This document shows, one piece after another, positions 34,426 through 47,146 of a stretch of DNA of 64,000 nt. The first letter of the stretch is position 1, and every line of letters starts with the position of its first letter. The position numbers were made by a program, and so were the translations under genes. The notes beneath the pieces were generated by a model. That model did no database searches. It was not told the origin of the DNA and saw nothing but the letters and a program-made list of their open reading frames with translations. Source of the stretch: Himantopus leucocephalus (Eukaryota > Chordata > Aves > Charadriiformes > Recurvirostridae); assembly GCA_003993805.1 (NCBI GenBank), contig RSEF01000019.1:2245766-2309765 (forward strand), in the 5' to 3' direction.

Positions 34426-37400
34426 ATCAAACCAGTCAGCAACAGAACCAGAAACATCACTAACCCTGTGCTGGTGCCTGCTGCGCCAGACCTCGTTGTC
34501 TCCCGCAAGCCTTTTGCCTCCATTCAGGAAAAGTAAAAATCATTACTGTGCAGCAAACGGCTGAGGTCTAAATACAAGGCACTTTACTGTTACTCACAAA
34601 TTCACACAAGCAACAAATGTTCTTCCTTTTAACGACACAGTCACGGAAACCCAAGACTTTGAAGACAGCTCGGGAAGAGAGACCAACAGAAAGCGTGTCC
34701 CAGGGCAGGCGGGCACGTGTGCCTGTATGAAAGAGAAGAACAGACTGGCTGAAAAAGAATTATTAAATAGTACATGGTAGAATAGGGGATTATCTGGAGA
34801 ACATGATACAAGAACAGACAGATTAAAGGAACGCTAAATATTTATTAGAAAGTCCTTCATATCATATGCAATAATACATACCATAGCTCCTACTGAATAA
34901 TATAGGCAACAGCCAGTTGCTCAGATTGTTCTCCAAGTTGGATAAAATAGAATTAGAGGCTTTTATCCACTGGAGACCATGCGCTGTTATACATAATAAT
35001 CAAAATCACTCAGAAAAGAGAGTGAAATAGCTCAGTGATCACCGTAACTACGTGAGACGAAACACATTATGTCCAGGTTACTGCAGGTCCTTGCCGGTCA
35101 TAGAAGGGTAGGAAGGGACCAGGCGATCGCAGCCCTGTTTCTGCCTGAACGCTGGTGCTAGTGGAAGGGACGAGCCCAAAGGGATTCGAGGACTTCAGCC
35201 CATAAAGGCCCCAAAAGTGGGGGCTCCTGGTGAGTCCGTGGGCTCTGCAACAGGCCACGACCCCGCGTGGGGTGTGCTGGCTTTAGGGTAAGGTACAGCG
35301 CGCTTCAGGCACAGCCAAAATTATTCTGCTTCCGTATTTCTGTATGCGGCTTGCTACAGGAGCGCATTAGCACACTGTTCAGACAGTCTTACCTGAGAGT
35401 TAGCAAGGAACAAAACACGTCATTGCAACCAACAGGTTGCCTCAGGAGCCCGTTTCTTCTGCTCCACACACACCAGGCCCTTCCAGCAGGCAGAGCCGAT
35501 GAGCTCCTGGGTTCCCTGGGTAGGTTAAAAATGAATTTACTTAAACGGAAGATCTCCTTGCAAATTAGCCCTTGACATCGGCTCACGTCTAATATGTTAC
35601 ACACAGGCAGAAAAACAGAGGACTGGCAAAACAGAAGTAACCTGTCACCGTGCAGTGGCTTTGCATCTCCTTTCCAGAGCAGAGCCCCTTGTGTTGGTTC
35701 CACAGCGTGGCCAGAAACTTCCACCAAAAGAAGATTTCTATTGATTTGTGTAATGTTCATCAAAACCAAAAAGGTCCTTTTCAGTTGTGGGGAAGGGGAG
35801 AAACGGCCTTGGGAAGAAAACTTTCAGGACCAGGACTTCCTAACCAGATACAGTGTTTTTTTCAGAACTGCTGCACATTAGCAGGTACTATCACAGAGGT
35901 AACTGGGATGGCAGTAAGATGGAAAACGTCACAACCCGCATGTAGCAGCACCATGATGCTACTGAGGATACCCTGCAAGCAGCTCCTCCCGTCGTCGGGC
36001 AGCATCGGGCAGCAGTGCCGACAGAGCTGCGCTGATTTACACAGCCCGCGCCCGTGGCACACCCAGCGCAGGCTGCGGGTACACCCCCGGCTGCCCATAT
36101 AACCCATAATAGTTAAAACTAAAGGGCCGGGTTCTCTGCAGGCTCAATTCCCCAGATAGAATCTGGTTTATTGGTATTTAGCAGAGTAAACCCTCCCCTC
36201 TTGGAGTGCTATTCCCCTATTTTCTTTTGGAGGTTTTGCACAGGCGGTTCCCACCGGCACCGGCAGAAATTACCCAGAGCAATCCACCATGAACTGAAGA
36301 GAGCGCGGATCCCTCGGAGTATTGTATTTCTCAGTCTCTCGTACATACCGAGGAGAGCATAGCCGATTCACCGCAGGAAACCCAGGTGCTGAATTCATCT
36401 AACAAGCTGCTTAAAACTCTAAACAGATGTTTCTGTGTCTTTCCTGCTTCTTGAGCAGTCTGTGTGGAAGCACCGGCAGATTTACAATAGAGCAGATGCA
36501 TGAACCATACATGCTTTAATATCAAGGCCTGAGTCATTGGAAAATGGTTTATGACTACTGTGTGTGCATATAATTTGAGCAATGTGCCATAGGGATGTAA
36601 GATAAACTTTGTCCATAATGGAAATGTAGATTGACCAGGCTAGAGCCAGAGCAAAGGTAGCAAAATTCACACTGAAACTGAAAATTATACCTGTCTTGGT
36701 GTGTTCCCTGCTCCTGCAATGACTCATGAAAATGTAGATTGGGTATTTAGGCTGAATCTCATCCACTGCCTGCAGAGGTGTACAAAAAAACTCATTGATT
36801 TCAGTGGATACTTTATCAGGGTCCTTAACTTTCCAAAGATTATGGAAGGATCACAGATAGAGCAGTAAACACCCTGAGAGCTATTAAAGCCTGGAAAGGC
36901 TAATTCTCACTTGCACTACCTCTTTTTTTATAGTCCGGGGGCGGTAAAAACGTGACTCAGTGGCCACAGTTTCTGAATGCAGCATCACAAAGCCCCACAG
37001 CCCCCAAGGGTCATGAAACTGGTCTGAAGAGCACACACGATTATAAATAAACATTCCCAGAATTACTGCATTTTCTTGGTGTTTCCTGACCCTTTAGGAT
37101 TTACTACGTGCAACTTTTTATGAGAACGACTAATTTTACAGGAAAAAGCGAAATCTGAGATACTAATGTGCTCAGATCCCTTCAGGAGCTGAGCTTTAAA
37201 GAGAAATACCAGTACCTGACTTCCATGTTAGAGGAGGTGGATCCCACCTGAGATGACAACAGTCCCAATCTGGGGACTGTTAGGGATAGGATAGACATAC
37301 CTGGGCACGTTCCAGGTGGCCCAGTGAATTGCCCTCGGCATGCCTTGTTGGCTTCCTTCTTCATAAGGCTGGACCTCCTGGACTGTTAGGATTCTTCAAA

Positions 37401-38783
37401 TGCTTTAACAGCAGTTCTTAAGGCAACTAGGAGACAAGCACACTAAGATAAATTAGCCAACCACCAGCCCACAACTCTCAAATGGATTTGGAGAAGTGTA
37501 CATTTAAAAATAGATTTCCCCCCATTCCAAACCCATCCACGGACCAAGGATGAGCCTTTACAATATCATCCTGATATTCTGTAAAAAAAAAAAAAAAGAG
37601 ATTTCAAGGAAATTGGAGGCGGGGGTTGAAGTCCCAAAGACTCCAAGCTTCTGAAGGTGTGGAACACCTGAACATGTGGTCTTCTAGATGCGCACATCCC
37701 AAATTACTGCCTCTGCTGGAAGAAACTGTAATACCACTGTAATACCACATTGACCACAAGTACCAGAGAATCCTCAAGGAAAGTTTCACAAGCATCAACA
37801 CACCGATGCCCAAGAACCACTTGTTTAATACGCACACGACAGACTTATTTTCTTAGATAATGTGTAGTAATAGCCAGTTATTAATCCTTTCAAGTGTAAA
37901 TTGGATTTTCTAGGTACCGCAGACATCGCTGACAGGGAAGTCACTGAAGCCTGGCACTGGAGATTGCAGGAGAAATCCTGCTCTGCCGGCAGCGCAGGGG
38001 AACTCTGTCCCTGCCTCTCATGGGGACACGATTACAACTCTCCAGGTGAACTGCAGAGATTTCTAAACCAACTGGTTACCTCAGGGTTACCATTTCAAAG
38101 CCTTTCTTACATCAAATATCCCAAGATGTTTATAACTTTGGGAAGAGATTCAGTGCAAGCCATGGAGACCTCTGCTTCCTTTAAGTGCTTACTTATACCC
38201 ACGGCATTTCACATGTTGCATTTCCCAATGAAATGTGTTCCATTATTCCTGAAATATTAAACACGAAAAGCAGAGCTATAATGTATGAATTATACAGTGT
38301 TGCAAAAGCTATCATCATGTCCAGTTTTTTTGGCATTTCAGCGTATAAATATTATACCGAGGAGCTTTTATACTAATGGATAATTGCCTGCAGTGCATAC
38401 TTAACCTTTGTCCACTTCAGTTGACTTGGTAGTGCTACCTACGTACATCAAACATCAATTTGTCCAAATTGGCAACACAGGAAAGGCATGTGGCCAAACT
38501 CCTTCTCTCCTGCGAAGCTCAACTCTACAGGATTTGAATAGTGATGCAAACAAGAACCTGCCCTGTATTCTCTGTTTGACTTTCGGCATGTCACACAGTC
38601 CCTGACTTCTTACAGGAAATTTGATTTCAGTGATTATCAAGCACCTGAATTCCTTCCTTCACACTTTTACTCCTGACCTGGAGGCTGCTCCCACCTCCTC
38701 ACCTGGACAAGAGGCACGATGACACCCCTTAGCTTTGCTGCAGCATCACACAAGCGGTTTCACTGGAAACTCTAACATTCAAG
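34426..38783. other. Unassigned DNA, no gene recognised
   Basis: Mixed to AT-rich. Opposed frames at 35389-36107 are open on both strands and unrecognised. CATTGATTTCAGTGG followed by TTATCAGGGTCC at about 36793-36823 resembles the centre and end of an old sauropsid repeat but is too short to call. A15 tract at 37583-37597. The part 38230-38420 is AT-rich and ORF-poor (for example ATGTATGAATTATACAGTG) and could be conserved. Confidence 0.5.
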
Positions 38784-38820
38784 ATCATAGAATGGTGGGA
38801 GTTGGAAGGGACCTTAAGCC
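38784..38820 (-). mobile_element. CR1 tail fragment, minus orientation
   Basis: Only ATCATAGAATGGTGGGAGTT and GGAAGGGACCTTAAG remain, the complement of the CR1 3' terminus. The rest of the element is absent, so this is a very short truncated or deleted copy. Confidence 0.75.
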
Positions 38821-41800
38821 AAGTATCACAACAACAGGACCAAATGCTAAACAGAAAAAGTGATTTATCACAGACAGGGAGAAGAGTAAGTCTGTATAAC
38901 TCTTAGAAAGTGGTCCTGTGAGCAGCTCCTTACAGGGCTGACAGCCCATTCACGCAGGGGTTGGGAGGGCAGCTGCACTGTCCGGTTTGCTGATGTGGAG
39001 ATACCCAACAACTCCATTGTATAGCTTGGCATGCACCAAGGTCAAATTCATCTCACTGCCCGCAGTTATTGAAGGTCAAGTGAGCTGCCCGGGCTCCCCT
39101 TACAGTCCGCGGAGCCCAGGGAAGCCCCACAGCGCAGTTCAACCCACCTTACAGCCACCGGGTAAACTGAACCCTGCAGGGGCTGCCTTTCCCCATCAAT
39201 TATAAAGGGACACTAAATAGCTCCTTACAGTAGGTAAGTCACTACAGACATCCTCTGGCGGGGCAGACAGCTTTGCACAGGCAGAGAGCCTTGCTCCGCA
39301 GCCGCAACCAGCCCCAAAGTGCACGCAGACACAATGGAGAAAACAGGAGCCGAGAGAAAACAAATACATCTGTCCAGTATCGGCACAGCAGCGTTCAGAA
39401 GCCTTTCTGCAGAGAGAGGATTTCAGTAATGAGAAGCGACCACAGATAACTGACAGCCAGGAGAGCTCTCCTGATGCCTGAGAGCTGTTTCAGGAAGGTA
39501 GCTGGCATCTGCCAGAAGGCACAAAGCTCATACTCTGCCTCTCTGCTCAAAGATCGCACGGCTTCCTACCAACCCCAGGTTAGCTCAGGTTTGCTCACCT
39601 GGGGCACCATTTGAGAGGCTGATGAAGGCGACGGATAAATCCAGAACCGGCCCCGTGCCGAGGGGTGTAGCGTGGTACGGCAGGCAGCACACTTGCCGTT
39701 ACGTCTGGAGACGTTCTGCCTGTCCAAACCTCTCATGCAGAATCACTTACACGTCTTCCCTGCTTTTGTATTCAGCAGGGAGCTGCTTTCTTCATTTAAA
39801 AGGCTGTGTAACACGCTGCTGCTGAAGTGCATCGGTGATGCAGTGGAGCTCACCTTTCTTCGGCGCTCTCTCTTGCAAGGGGAGCATAGCGTCTTCATGA
39901 TGTCTCCCTCGACAAGTTCAGCAGGGCCGTGCTCACCGAGCGCCCGGCTCCTCGCGGCCAGGCATTGCACCGTGCTCCCAGGGGCGCACTTAGAGACTAG
40001 GGGACGCACTTGCAGCTCCACAGAACGCTGGTTGAGATCTACATTCCCAGTGTTATCTTTGCACTCTCATGAAGTGCAATTACCGCCTCATTTTGCAGCT
40101 CTTTGTGGCCGTTTAATCTCTCCCATTTTGTTTCTGACATCTCCAATAATCCAACCCTGACACTCCTTATAGATACTGCAATTACAATACAGAGCAGCTC
40201 TTGACAGGATGAGTTGTATTTTGCTTCCATCCCGTAATGCTCAAGCCACCAGGCATGGCTACATGAAATGGCAAAAGAAACCATCACTGACGATTTATAC
40301 GGGTCCCCAGCAGACAGTGACAGTGCTATATATCTGTCTTAGCCAATTAAGTGCCTGGAAGCTACCCAGAACAGACCAGCCGAGGTAGAATTTACATGTG
40401 TTTCTGTTTTCGGTAATAACTCAGCTGTGGTTTTCCCTTTCTTTCCTTATATTTAAGGTCAGAGACTTCGCTGTTGCCGCTCTCCTGCCTTCCCGCCCCA
40501 CGTCACGCACCCCGCAACTGGGGAAGCTAGTCCTCGGGTTTCGACATGCCCGTGATAGTGGGGAGCACAGCGCAAGACATCGGAAGCAGAACAGTTCCCA
40601 AAATAGCCTTGACAAATAGGCTTTTTGCTTCAACCATCACAGAAATGGGCCAAGGAATTAGCGATACCTTCCGACTGATCCTGAGGATAATTAATTAGCT
40701 TGCAGAAAACATCTCCACACAATGCAAGGCAACACCAGACATTCTTTGCTACTCTCCCAGCTCCCAATATATGCCAGGATGTGTCAGATTACCCTTTTTT
40801 CTTGCCAAGAAACTACAACCTCCAGTTGCTCCAGCAGAATCCAACGGGACCGCTGGCTGACTATAAAAGCGGAATGGGCCTCATGGTAACCCTCATGGTA
40901 AGGTATTAAGGCCTTGCATCTTCCTTACACCATTTGCAGCAAAAACTAAGTCCAGCAAGTATATACACAGATTCAAATATAACGGGTTTCCTGATCTCTG
41001 GTGTCAGTTAATCCCTAGAGCTAAGGTGAGATCTCAGAAATAATTGAATCCTTCCAGAACAGCCTTGACTTGTAAGAGGGCTAAAGGATTTGGGCATTCT
41101 ACTGCCATTGAGTTTGTTTATACCTTATTTATATAACATTAATCCCACACTTTGGGACTTGCAGTTACCTGCAGGAATCGGGAGGGATTATTTTCCCCTG
41201 CTGATGCACAACTTGCCTTTTCAGCTGCCTCCTTGTTTCCTGGCTCTCCTCCAAAGGGGTTCGTTTTAAACTCATCTTCAAACCTGGAGTAAGGCAAGAC
41301 TCACCCCTACCTAAAGTGTAGGATTTGTAGCAAGACAAGTCTCAGCCTTCAGCACTACCAGGCCCCGCAGAGCATCGTGCTGGAGTTGACGCAGACCTTG
41401 GTACTCGCTGAGAACCAAAGGGCCTCTCTAAGAGAGGACATCACGCCCTGCCTTACCCGTATTTATCCCTCTGCAAAGCAGTTCCGTGCACCAGCCAGTG
41501 CCCTCTGCACCAGGGAGCTGCCGGCAGGGGTTAAAGACCTGGAGGGGCTCAAGGAGGCATTTTCTCCTGCAGTTCAGAAGAGGTGTGGGGACGTGTGGCT
41601 GATGAGGAGGTGGGAGAAGAGGCAGAGCCCAACATCTGTTTCTCAGCCAAGCAGTCCTGCACTCTTCGGGTGACCTTGAACATGTGCCGTCAGCAGCACA
41701 CTTGGAAAATCCACTCTGCAGTGAGGATAATTAAACCAACCCACCTCACAGGTGGTGGGGAGGCTTCTCCTCCACAGTGATTTGTGACTGTCATAGCACA

Positions 41801-42009
41801 GCGTACGTGCAACGAGGGAGTAGGGTTTGCGTAAGAGGAGCTCAGCTGAGATTAGCACCTCCAGCGCCCCATCCAGGCGAAGGATAAGGGACCATGCCTG
41901 CCTTTGGGAATATCTAATCCAAGATGACAAGGCTCCTAACGAACAGAAAAAAGAAACCAATTACCCTACCTGTATCTTAATAGAAGGTATCTTAATAGAT
42001 GCAGCGACA
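38821..42009. other. Unassigned DNA, no gene recognised
   Basis: Mixed composition. The largest frame (162 codons plus, 39672-40160) opposes a 92-codon minus frame and is unrecognised. No transposon or RNA gene is seen. Confidence 0.55.
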
Positions 42010-42600
42010 TTAGGGTGATCTTTTTTTCTTTTGTAGTGGTAAGTGTAGTAGCGTACTTGTCTATGCTCCTTAAAATCAGGCTAAGTATTATTTTTAAGGA
42101 GCTAATGTGTATATACTTGTGGCATATCCTGAAGATGCAAAGAACGTATAGAGCTACTGGGTATTAAGGAAAGCTCACAAGACCACATTAATCTTCAAAG
42201 GGATGTCTGTATACTAGATGTATTTGTTGCCAATATTATGACTGGACTAGTTATACCAGTGTGAAGTTTGCTTTCTTCTCACCCTCATTATAGTTCAACA
42301 AACTAATCCCTTTATTGATGATATAATGCGCACCCCTGTGCTAACAAATTATTTACTGTGTGCAATTGATTTCTGCTGCTGTAATCACTACACACAAATA
42401 TCTTCTGTATCATTGCTCTGTAGAAAAATACGCTTTCCAGCAAGATTATACAGAGTAATAGTGTGATTATTCAGCTTCTATAAAGTTATCTATCTGCTTA
42501 ACCTCTGTGCAGCCTTTACAGCAGGTTTATACAGATATGCTTCAGAAATTTATCCACCTACACTTTGTAAAACACCTTGTTAAACCACCTTCCATCTCAG
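42010..42600. other. AT-rich ORF-free block, candidate conserved non-coding element
   Basis: Nearly 600 bases with no open frame above 60 codons and no simple repetition. It holds homeobox- and POU-like words such as AACAAATTATTTACTG and GTGCAATTGATTTC, and GATGATATAATGCGC. The texture resembles the 2.46-3.08 kb block. Inference only. Confidence 0.3.
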
Positions 42601-43173
42601 CCTGAGGATGAACTTCCAACTACTTCACAGAGAGGGCTGTGTCTAAGAGTAATTGCTTAATTTAGGAGAGCCAGCCAGCTTCCCTTTTTAATGATATTAC
42701 TCTTCCAAAGTGAATTTCACACAGGTAAAAGTCTCAAACCAGCAGCTCTGTGGCCTGGACTCCTCACCTGAATACAAACCTGGTAAAAGGAGCAGCACAG
42801 CTTTCCTCTGTGATTGAAATCTGCGCTCAGTTGAAGGTAATTTGCCCCCTACACCAATTCAGATCTCAAGTTTTACACTGGGAGGATGCACAAGGTGTAC
42901 AAGTTAATGAGCCGCTGCCCCTACAGGCTCTTGACCACTAGGACTGTGTCAGCGTTCCCGAGTGCACTCACTCCACGGCCCTTTCAGATGCTTTTGTCCT
43001 GCTGCTGCCCCCCCGCAAAGTTGGGTACTCCCACCCTGCTGGTCAATATTTGGTCCAAAGGGAGAATTAAAGGAAATAAGCAGCCCCTGGGTTTGAAGTG
43101 ATGGCAACCAACCGTTGACACAGCATCCCTTGCACAGTGTCCGAGCTCGCCTGCTTTGCCAGCTCCACAAAAA
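42601..43173. other. Unassigned DNA, no gene recognised
   Basis: Mixed sequence with opposed frames at 42886-43236, unrecognised. Confidence 0.6.
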
Positions 43174-43214
43174 GATAAAGAAAGGTTTCTTTATCTCTAG
43201 ATAAAGAAAGGTTT
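43174..43214. repeat. Two overlapping short palindromes with a 15-bp direct repeat
   Basis: The arms GATAAAGAAA and TTTCTTTATC (43174-43183 and 43186-43195) form a perfect inverted repeat around GG. Immediately after, TCTTTATCT and AGATAAAGA (about 43188-43207) form a second one around CT. The word GATAAAGAAAGGTTT occurs at 43174-43188 and again at 43200-43214. The stretch could fold into alternative hairpins. It may have arisen by strand slippage or template switching; no function is visible. Confidence 0.9.
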
Positions 43215-46200
43215 GCTGGTAGGAAGCATTTCTCACCGGCTCCCAAGCACAGAGGTGGATGATATCAACATCCTAACCACGCTGGAAGCCCGGCGCTCAG
43301 GCGTGCTCAGAACGGCTTCGCTAGCGCCACAAAGCAAAGAGGCAGCTGCTCCCGCGCGACATTTCTAGAGATCTCCGAGGATCGGCACCTCAACCGGCAG
43401 CGTCAGCACAGACAGGATGGTTTACTGCAGCTGAGGATCCAGCCCCTGTTGTTTATCCTGCACTATAAAACTGTCTTGTAAAGGTCGTTATTTGTCCTGC
43501 TTGTGTTTGTCACGACACCATTTTGCTCCGGTGTTTTCAGATATGACCGATAAGCACTCGTGCCTGAAATGTTTCAGATTCACAGCCCTTACTAAATATT
43601 CCAGGGTAGAACAGTAACACACCAATCAAAAGCAAATGCCTTTCAATCACAAGAAGAGAAATGTTTCTGCTGCATTATGCGCAATTACGTGCTCAACCAT
43701 TATGAGTAACGCTGAAGCTCCTGCTCCAAGACTATCGCAACCATACATGCTGTTCGCTCAGCCGCTTTCTGCTCTCTTCTCAGAAAGGGAAGTGCAGGAG
43801 AATCAGTTTCACCCTTTACCATTGCAGAAACAGCCATTATTTAAATCAGCTACTGCCAGAAGGATGATTTGAGCCCTGTATAAACGTAAAATATAAACCA
43901 TCAATTCACCTCCGAGGTATCAAACTGAATCTGAGCCTGGATCACACAGACCCATCAAGTCCCACCATTCAAAATATACTTAAAAACCTATAGAACACAA
44001 GCTGTCTACTCATCACAAAGCTGTCTCAGAAAAATCTCCCCTTTTCCTGAAGCAAAGCTGTCTGCCACTGGTACCTCTACAGCTAACGGTGCCTGGGATG
44101 CTCCGCGGTGATACCCCCAACCAGCCGTTCAGGAGAGGAGTCACCAGCTGATTAGCATCTCCTCTGTGCAAGGCGGCCCCGTTGATAAAGATCTCATTCA
44201 TTTCTGGTTTGCCAGGGCTTGGTGCTGAGCTGAGAGCGAAGCCTCAACACATCACCTGGCTGACCCCTCTCCTACCCGTCAGTGTGACCATGCGTACAAT
44301 TGCTCCAGAGGCAGCCAGCAAAGTGAAAATAGCAAAACCCTAGCTACCTGCAGGTTTTTAGGTGAACATAGCTCAATATGACTGCATTGAGTAGGGGAAG
44401 GATGGCACCAGGCACTGCACCGGCAGGTCTGGGCGGGTGGTGACAGCCATCAAGGGGAGTGACAAGTGGGGGAAAGGTTGGGTCCAGGAGGCTCTGCACA
44501 CCTCTTGTTCTGGCTGCAGTATCACCAGGTGAACACAGCCACTTGGGTCAGATGGAGCAAAGCCCTTGAGCACAAGCTTCAGCTCATCCTAGCTCACCAT
44601 GGGCGCTCCAGCTTGTGCTGCTCTCTGAGCTCACCACTAAGCCCTCAGGATCATCATGCAGCAAGAAGTGAACACGCACCTCCTTCCTGATCAGCCTTCT
44701 CAACAGGGCTAAGAGCAACCCACAATGGTAAGGGGGGAAAAAAAGGGCCATTTTCCTCTTTTATACACGTGGATAAGGAGTTGGTGCAATTAATTCTGCT
44801 TTGAAAAAACAGGGTTTTCAGTGAGGAATGTTGGTTTTGCTTCTAATTTTAAGATGTTAAACGATGCACTTAGGACAGTGGTATGTACCTAGTGAGTGAT
44901 ACACACATGCTCACATACTCTGTTTGTCTGACAAAGGAAGCCATCAATAATTGCTGAGCCTGCAAGTACGGATTGTCTCTTGAAAGGAACTCAGAGACCT
45001 CGAGAGCACTAAGGAAAATAAAACTCAACTGGGAAAGACAGTAACCTGACAGTTTTCCCATCTAAAGGTGTCTCTCACACTCTTAATTGCACAGGTTGCT
45101 TCTGATTACATCAGGTAGCACCAGGAAATAGGTTACTCTGCAGAAAGAGATGACAAAATAAGAAGAATTCAAACCACTGTATCTTTGATCTAGACTCTGG
45201 TTCATCAAGACTTTCATTTCTGACAAAACCAGAAAAATTTGCATCGTCACCCGGCAATACCACCATCAAGGTGTGGTATCCACACCGGTTCCTGCCTCAG
45301 GCCCTGCTGCTCCTCTTGTGCACTACAGTGACGACCAAACTGGAAAGCTAGTGTACAAATGTACTGGTTAAAACAGTAGGAGCCGCAGGGTTGTCATTCC
45401 TCTGAGGGATGGGTGGAGAAAGCAAAAACATGAGATAAAAACCAACATTATATACTAAGTCCCGAGAAAGAACCTGGCCTTCATACAACTTCAGATTTGA
45501 AAATCAGTCAGCAAGGCTGGGATAAATTTAGGAAAAAAGTAAGTGCTTACTTGGGATAAGCAAAGACACAGCCAGCTTCCTCCCCTGCCCTCGGTACAGA
45601 CAAGCACGAGGGTGTGCTGGGGGAAGGTCAGGTTTGTGATACGGGCACAACTCTATTTTGTTTGTTCTGGCAAAGATGGCTATTCACCACGGGAATACAC
45701 CTCTTGGTAAATATTCCTGGAAAGAAATAACAAAGAAATACAGAGAAGGCATCTGGCTTCCCTTTTACAGCCACTGAAATGACATCCAGGGTGGAAAACA
45801 ATGCCCCGAACTCACAGCGAAAGAGCACCTCGACTTGCGTCATGGCCGTAAGAGGTGTGTCGGGATGTTCCCACTTCTTCAGGACACGAGCTGGGCATAT
45901 CAGACAGAAATGGGCATAAAAGTGGGAAAAGCCAGAGGCAGCGTGCACAGCCTGCCTGGCATTACCGCAGGCAACAGCCTATTTGACGAAGGTTTTTCCA
46001 CAAAACCCAGAAGCTCAAGGGCTTCAGTAAGCGGGTGCCCTCCTTGGGGCACATTTGAGAAAGCTCATTTTCACACAGCACCTTGGGAAACGGAGAGAAT
46101 TCAGTTAATGCTTTTCTTTTTTCCTTTTTCCCTTCCCTGTCTTTGTCTTTTTTTTTTTTTTTNGATTTCTAAGAACAGCGACAGTCAAAGGCATCAAACA

Positions 46201-46922
46201 CTCTCCCTTTCGGGGCCAAGCGTTTCTCCCCAGCACTCCTGTGCAGCAGGCGGAGGATGGCATTTACAGTTACTTAGCTGACATACCTTGTATGATTAAC
46301 ACTTAAGGAGGGTTTGTTTTCTAGTTCAAATAGAAGTTCAAGTATGTTGTCAACTCCGGTTTTGTTTTAATTCCACACCAGCCCTACAAAACCACTCAAA
46401 TCAAAAGCAACCTCGCACGCTGCCTCCCTGGCACACAGCCCTCGCCCTGCACCTCTTCCAATGGCTAAATACAAATGAGTCCCGGGGACTGCAATCTTTT
46501 CTAAAGAAAGATTATTCCCCGCCCCCTCTAGAGGCAAGGTAGGACATACCCAGCTGAACAACCCCAAAGACAGAGAGAAAAGCAAGTTGAACAGACACCA
46601 AAAGCGCCAAGAGGCCGGGAAGATTTAGTAAATACCAGCCTGAGTTTTGATGCTGCTGCAACCAAATCCCTCCCAGTGTTCAGATTTGCACAGGAGTTTC
46701 TAAGGAAGTACCACTGGAAAGTGGCTTATGAACGGCAGAAAGTCACAGGGTCAGATAAAAACCATCCACAGGCGCACGTGGAAGCGNGCGCTGCCTGGGA
46801 TAAAGGAGGAAATTAAAACTGTGGAATATGAAATTATATCCAGTGTCCCGCACGATTCCAGGGCTGCCGAGTTAAAGGCAATGAATAAATAAGAGAAATT
46901 CAAACCCAAGCAAATCTCTAGG
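43215..46922. other. Unassigned DNA, no gene recognised
   Basis: Mixed composition and no recognised gene. A T15 tract ends at an N (46148-46163), preceded by a pyrimidine-rich run. A second N lies at 46787 between GCG and GCG. The 148-codon frame at 45835-46281 crosses the poly-T and N and is not credible. The 46800-46920 part is AT-rich and may belong to the LINE relic that follows. Confidence 0.5.
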
Positions 46923-47146
46923 ATGAGACAAAATTCATTCCAGGGTGTTAGAGCAGATTTGAGGAAGGAAATGTGTGTGCCAACAGCAATTACTATGGAG
47001 AACTCGCTGAGCACAAGTCTAGAAGACTGGAAAATTGGAAAATAACAAACCAAATGTGGTATCAATATGCAAAAAATGAGAGCAAGCCCGGCACAGGAAA
47101 TTACAGCGCTATCAGCTTAATATTCATTACATATAGGAAAACGCGA
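46923..47146 (+). pseudogene. Ancient CR1/L3-type LINE relic, reverse-transcriptase piece (broken)
   Basis: A 40-codon frame (46923-47042, stop TAA at 47043) carries the region just before the reverse-transcriptase fingers of CR1/L3-clade ORF2. It ends in CVPTAITMENSL and, a few residues on, EDWKI, matching the family pattern 'vPlaiifenSl...pedWKianvtPifKKG'. After a stop and small indels, the nucleotide stretch at about 47053-47074 (AATGTGGTATC, then a CAAAAAAT run) corresponds to the NV.PI.KK part. The frame 46973-47176 then reads PGTGNYSAISL, matching the conserved 'pGNYRPISL' motif. Two frames, a stop and indels show a dead copy. It predates the CR1 tails elsewhere in the window, and the surrounding DNA is ORF-poor. 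Confidence 0.8.

Noticed and set aside
35095..35130. TCATAGAAGGGTAGGAAGGGACC, resembling a CR1 tail complement
   Set aside because: Only about 25 bases agree and the following sequence does not continue as CR1.
36793..36823. CATTGATTTCAGTGG and TTATCAGGG, resembling an old sauropsid repeat
   Set aside because: Too short and no arms on either side.
45835..46281. 148-codon plus-strand frame
   Set aside because: It crosses a poly-T tract and an N, so the frame is not reliable, and no domain is seen.
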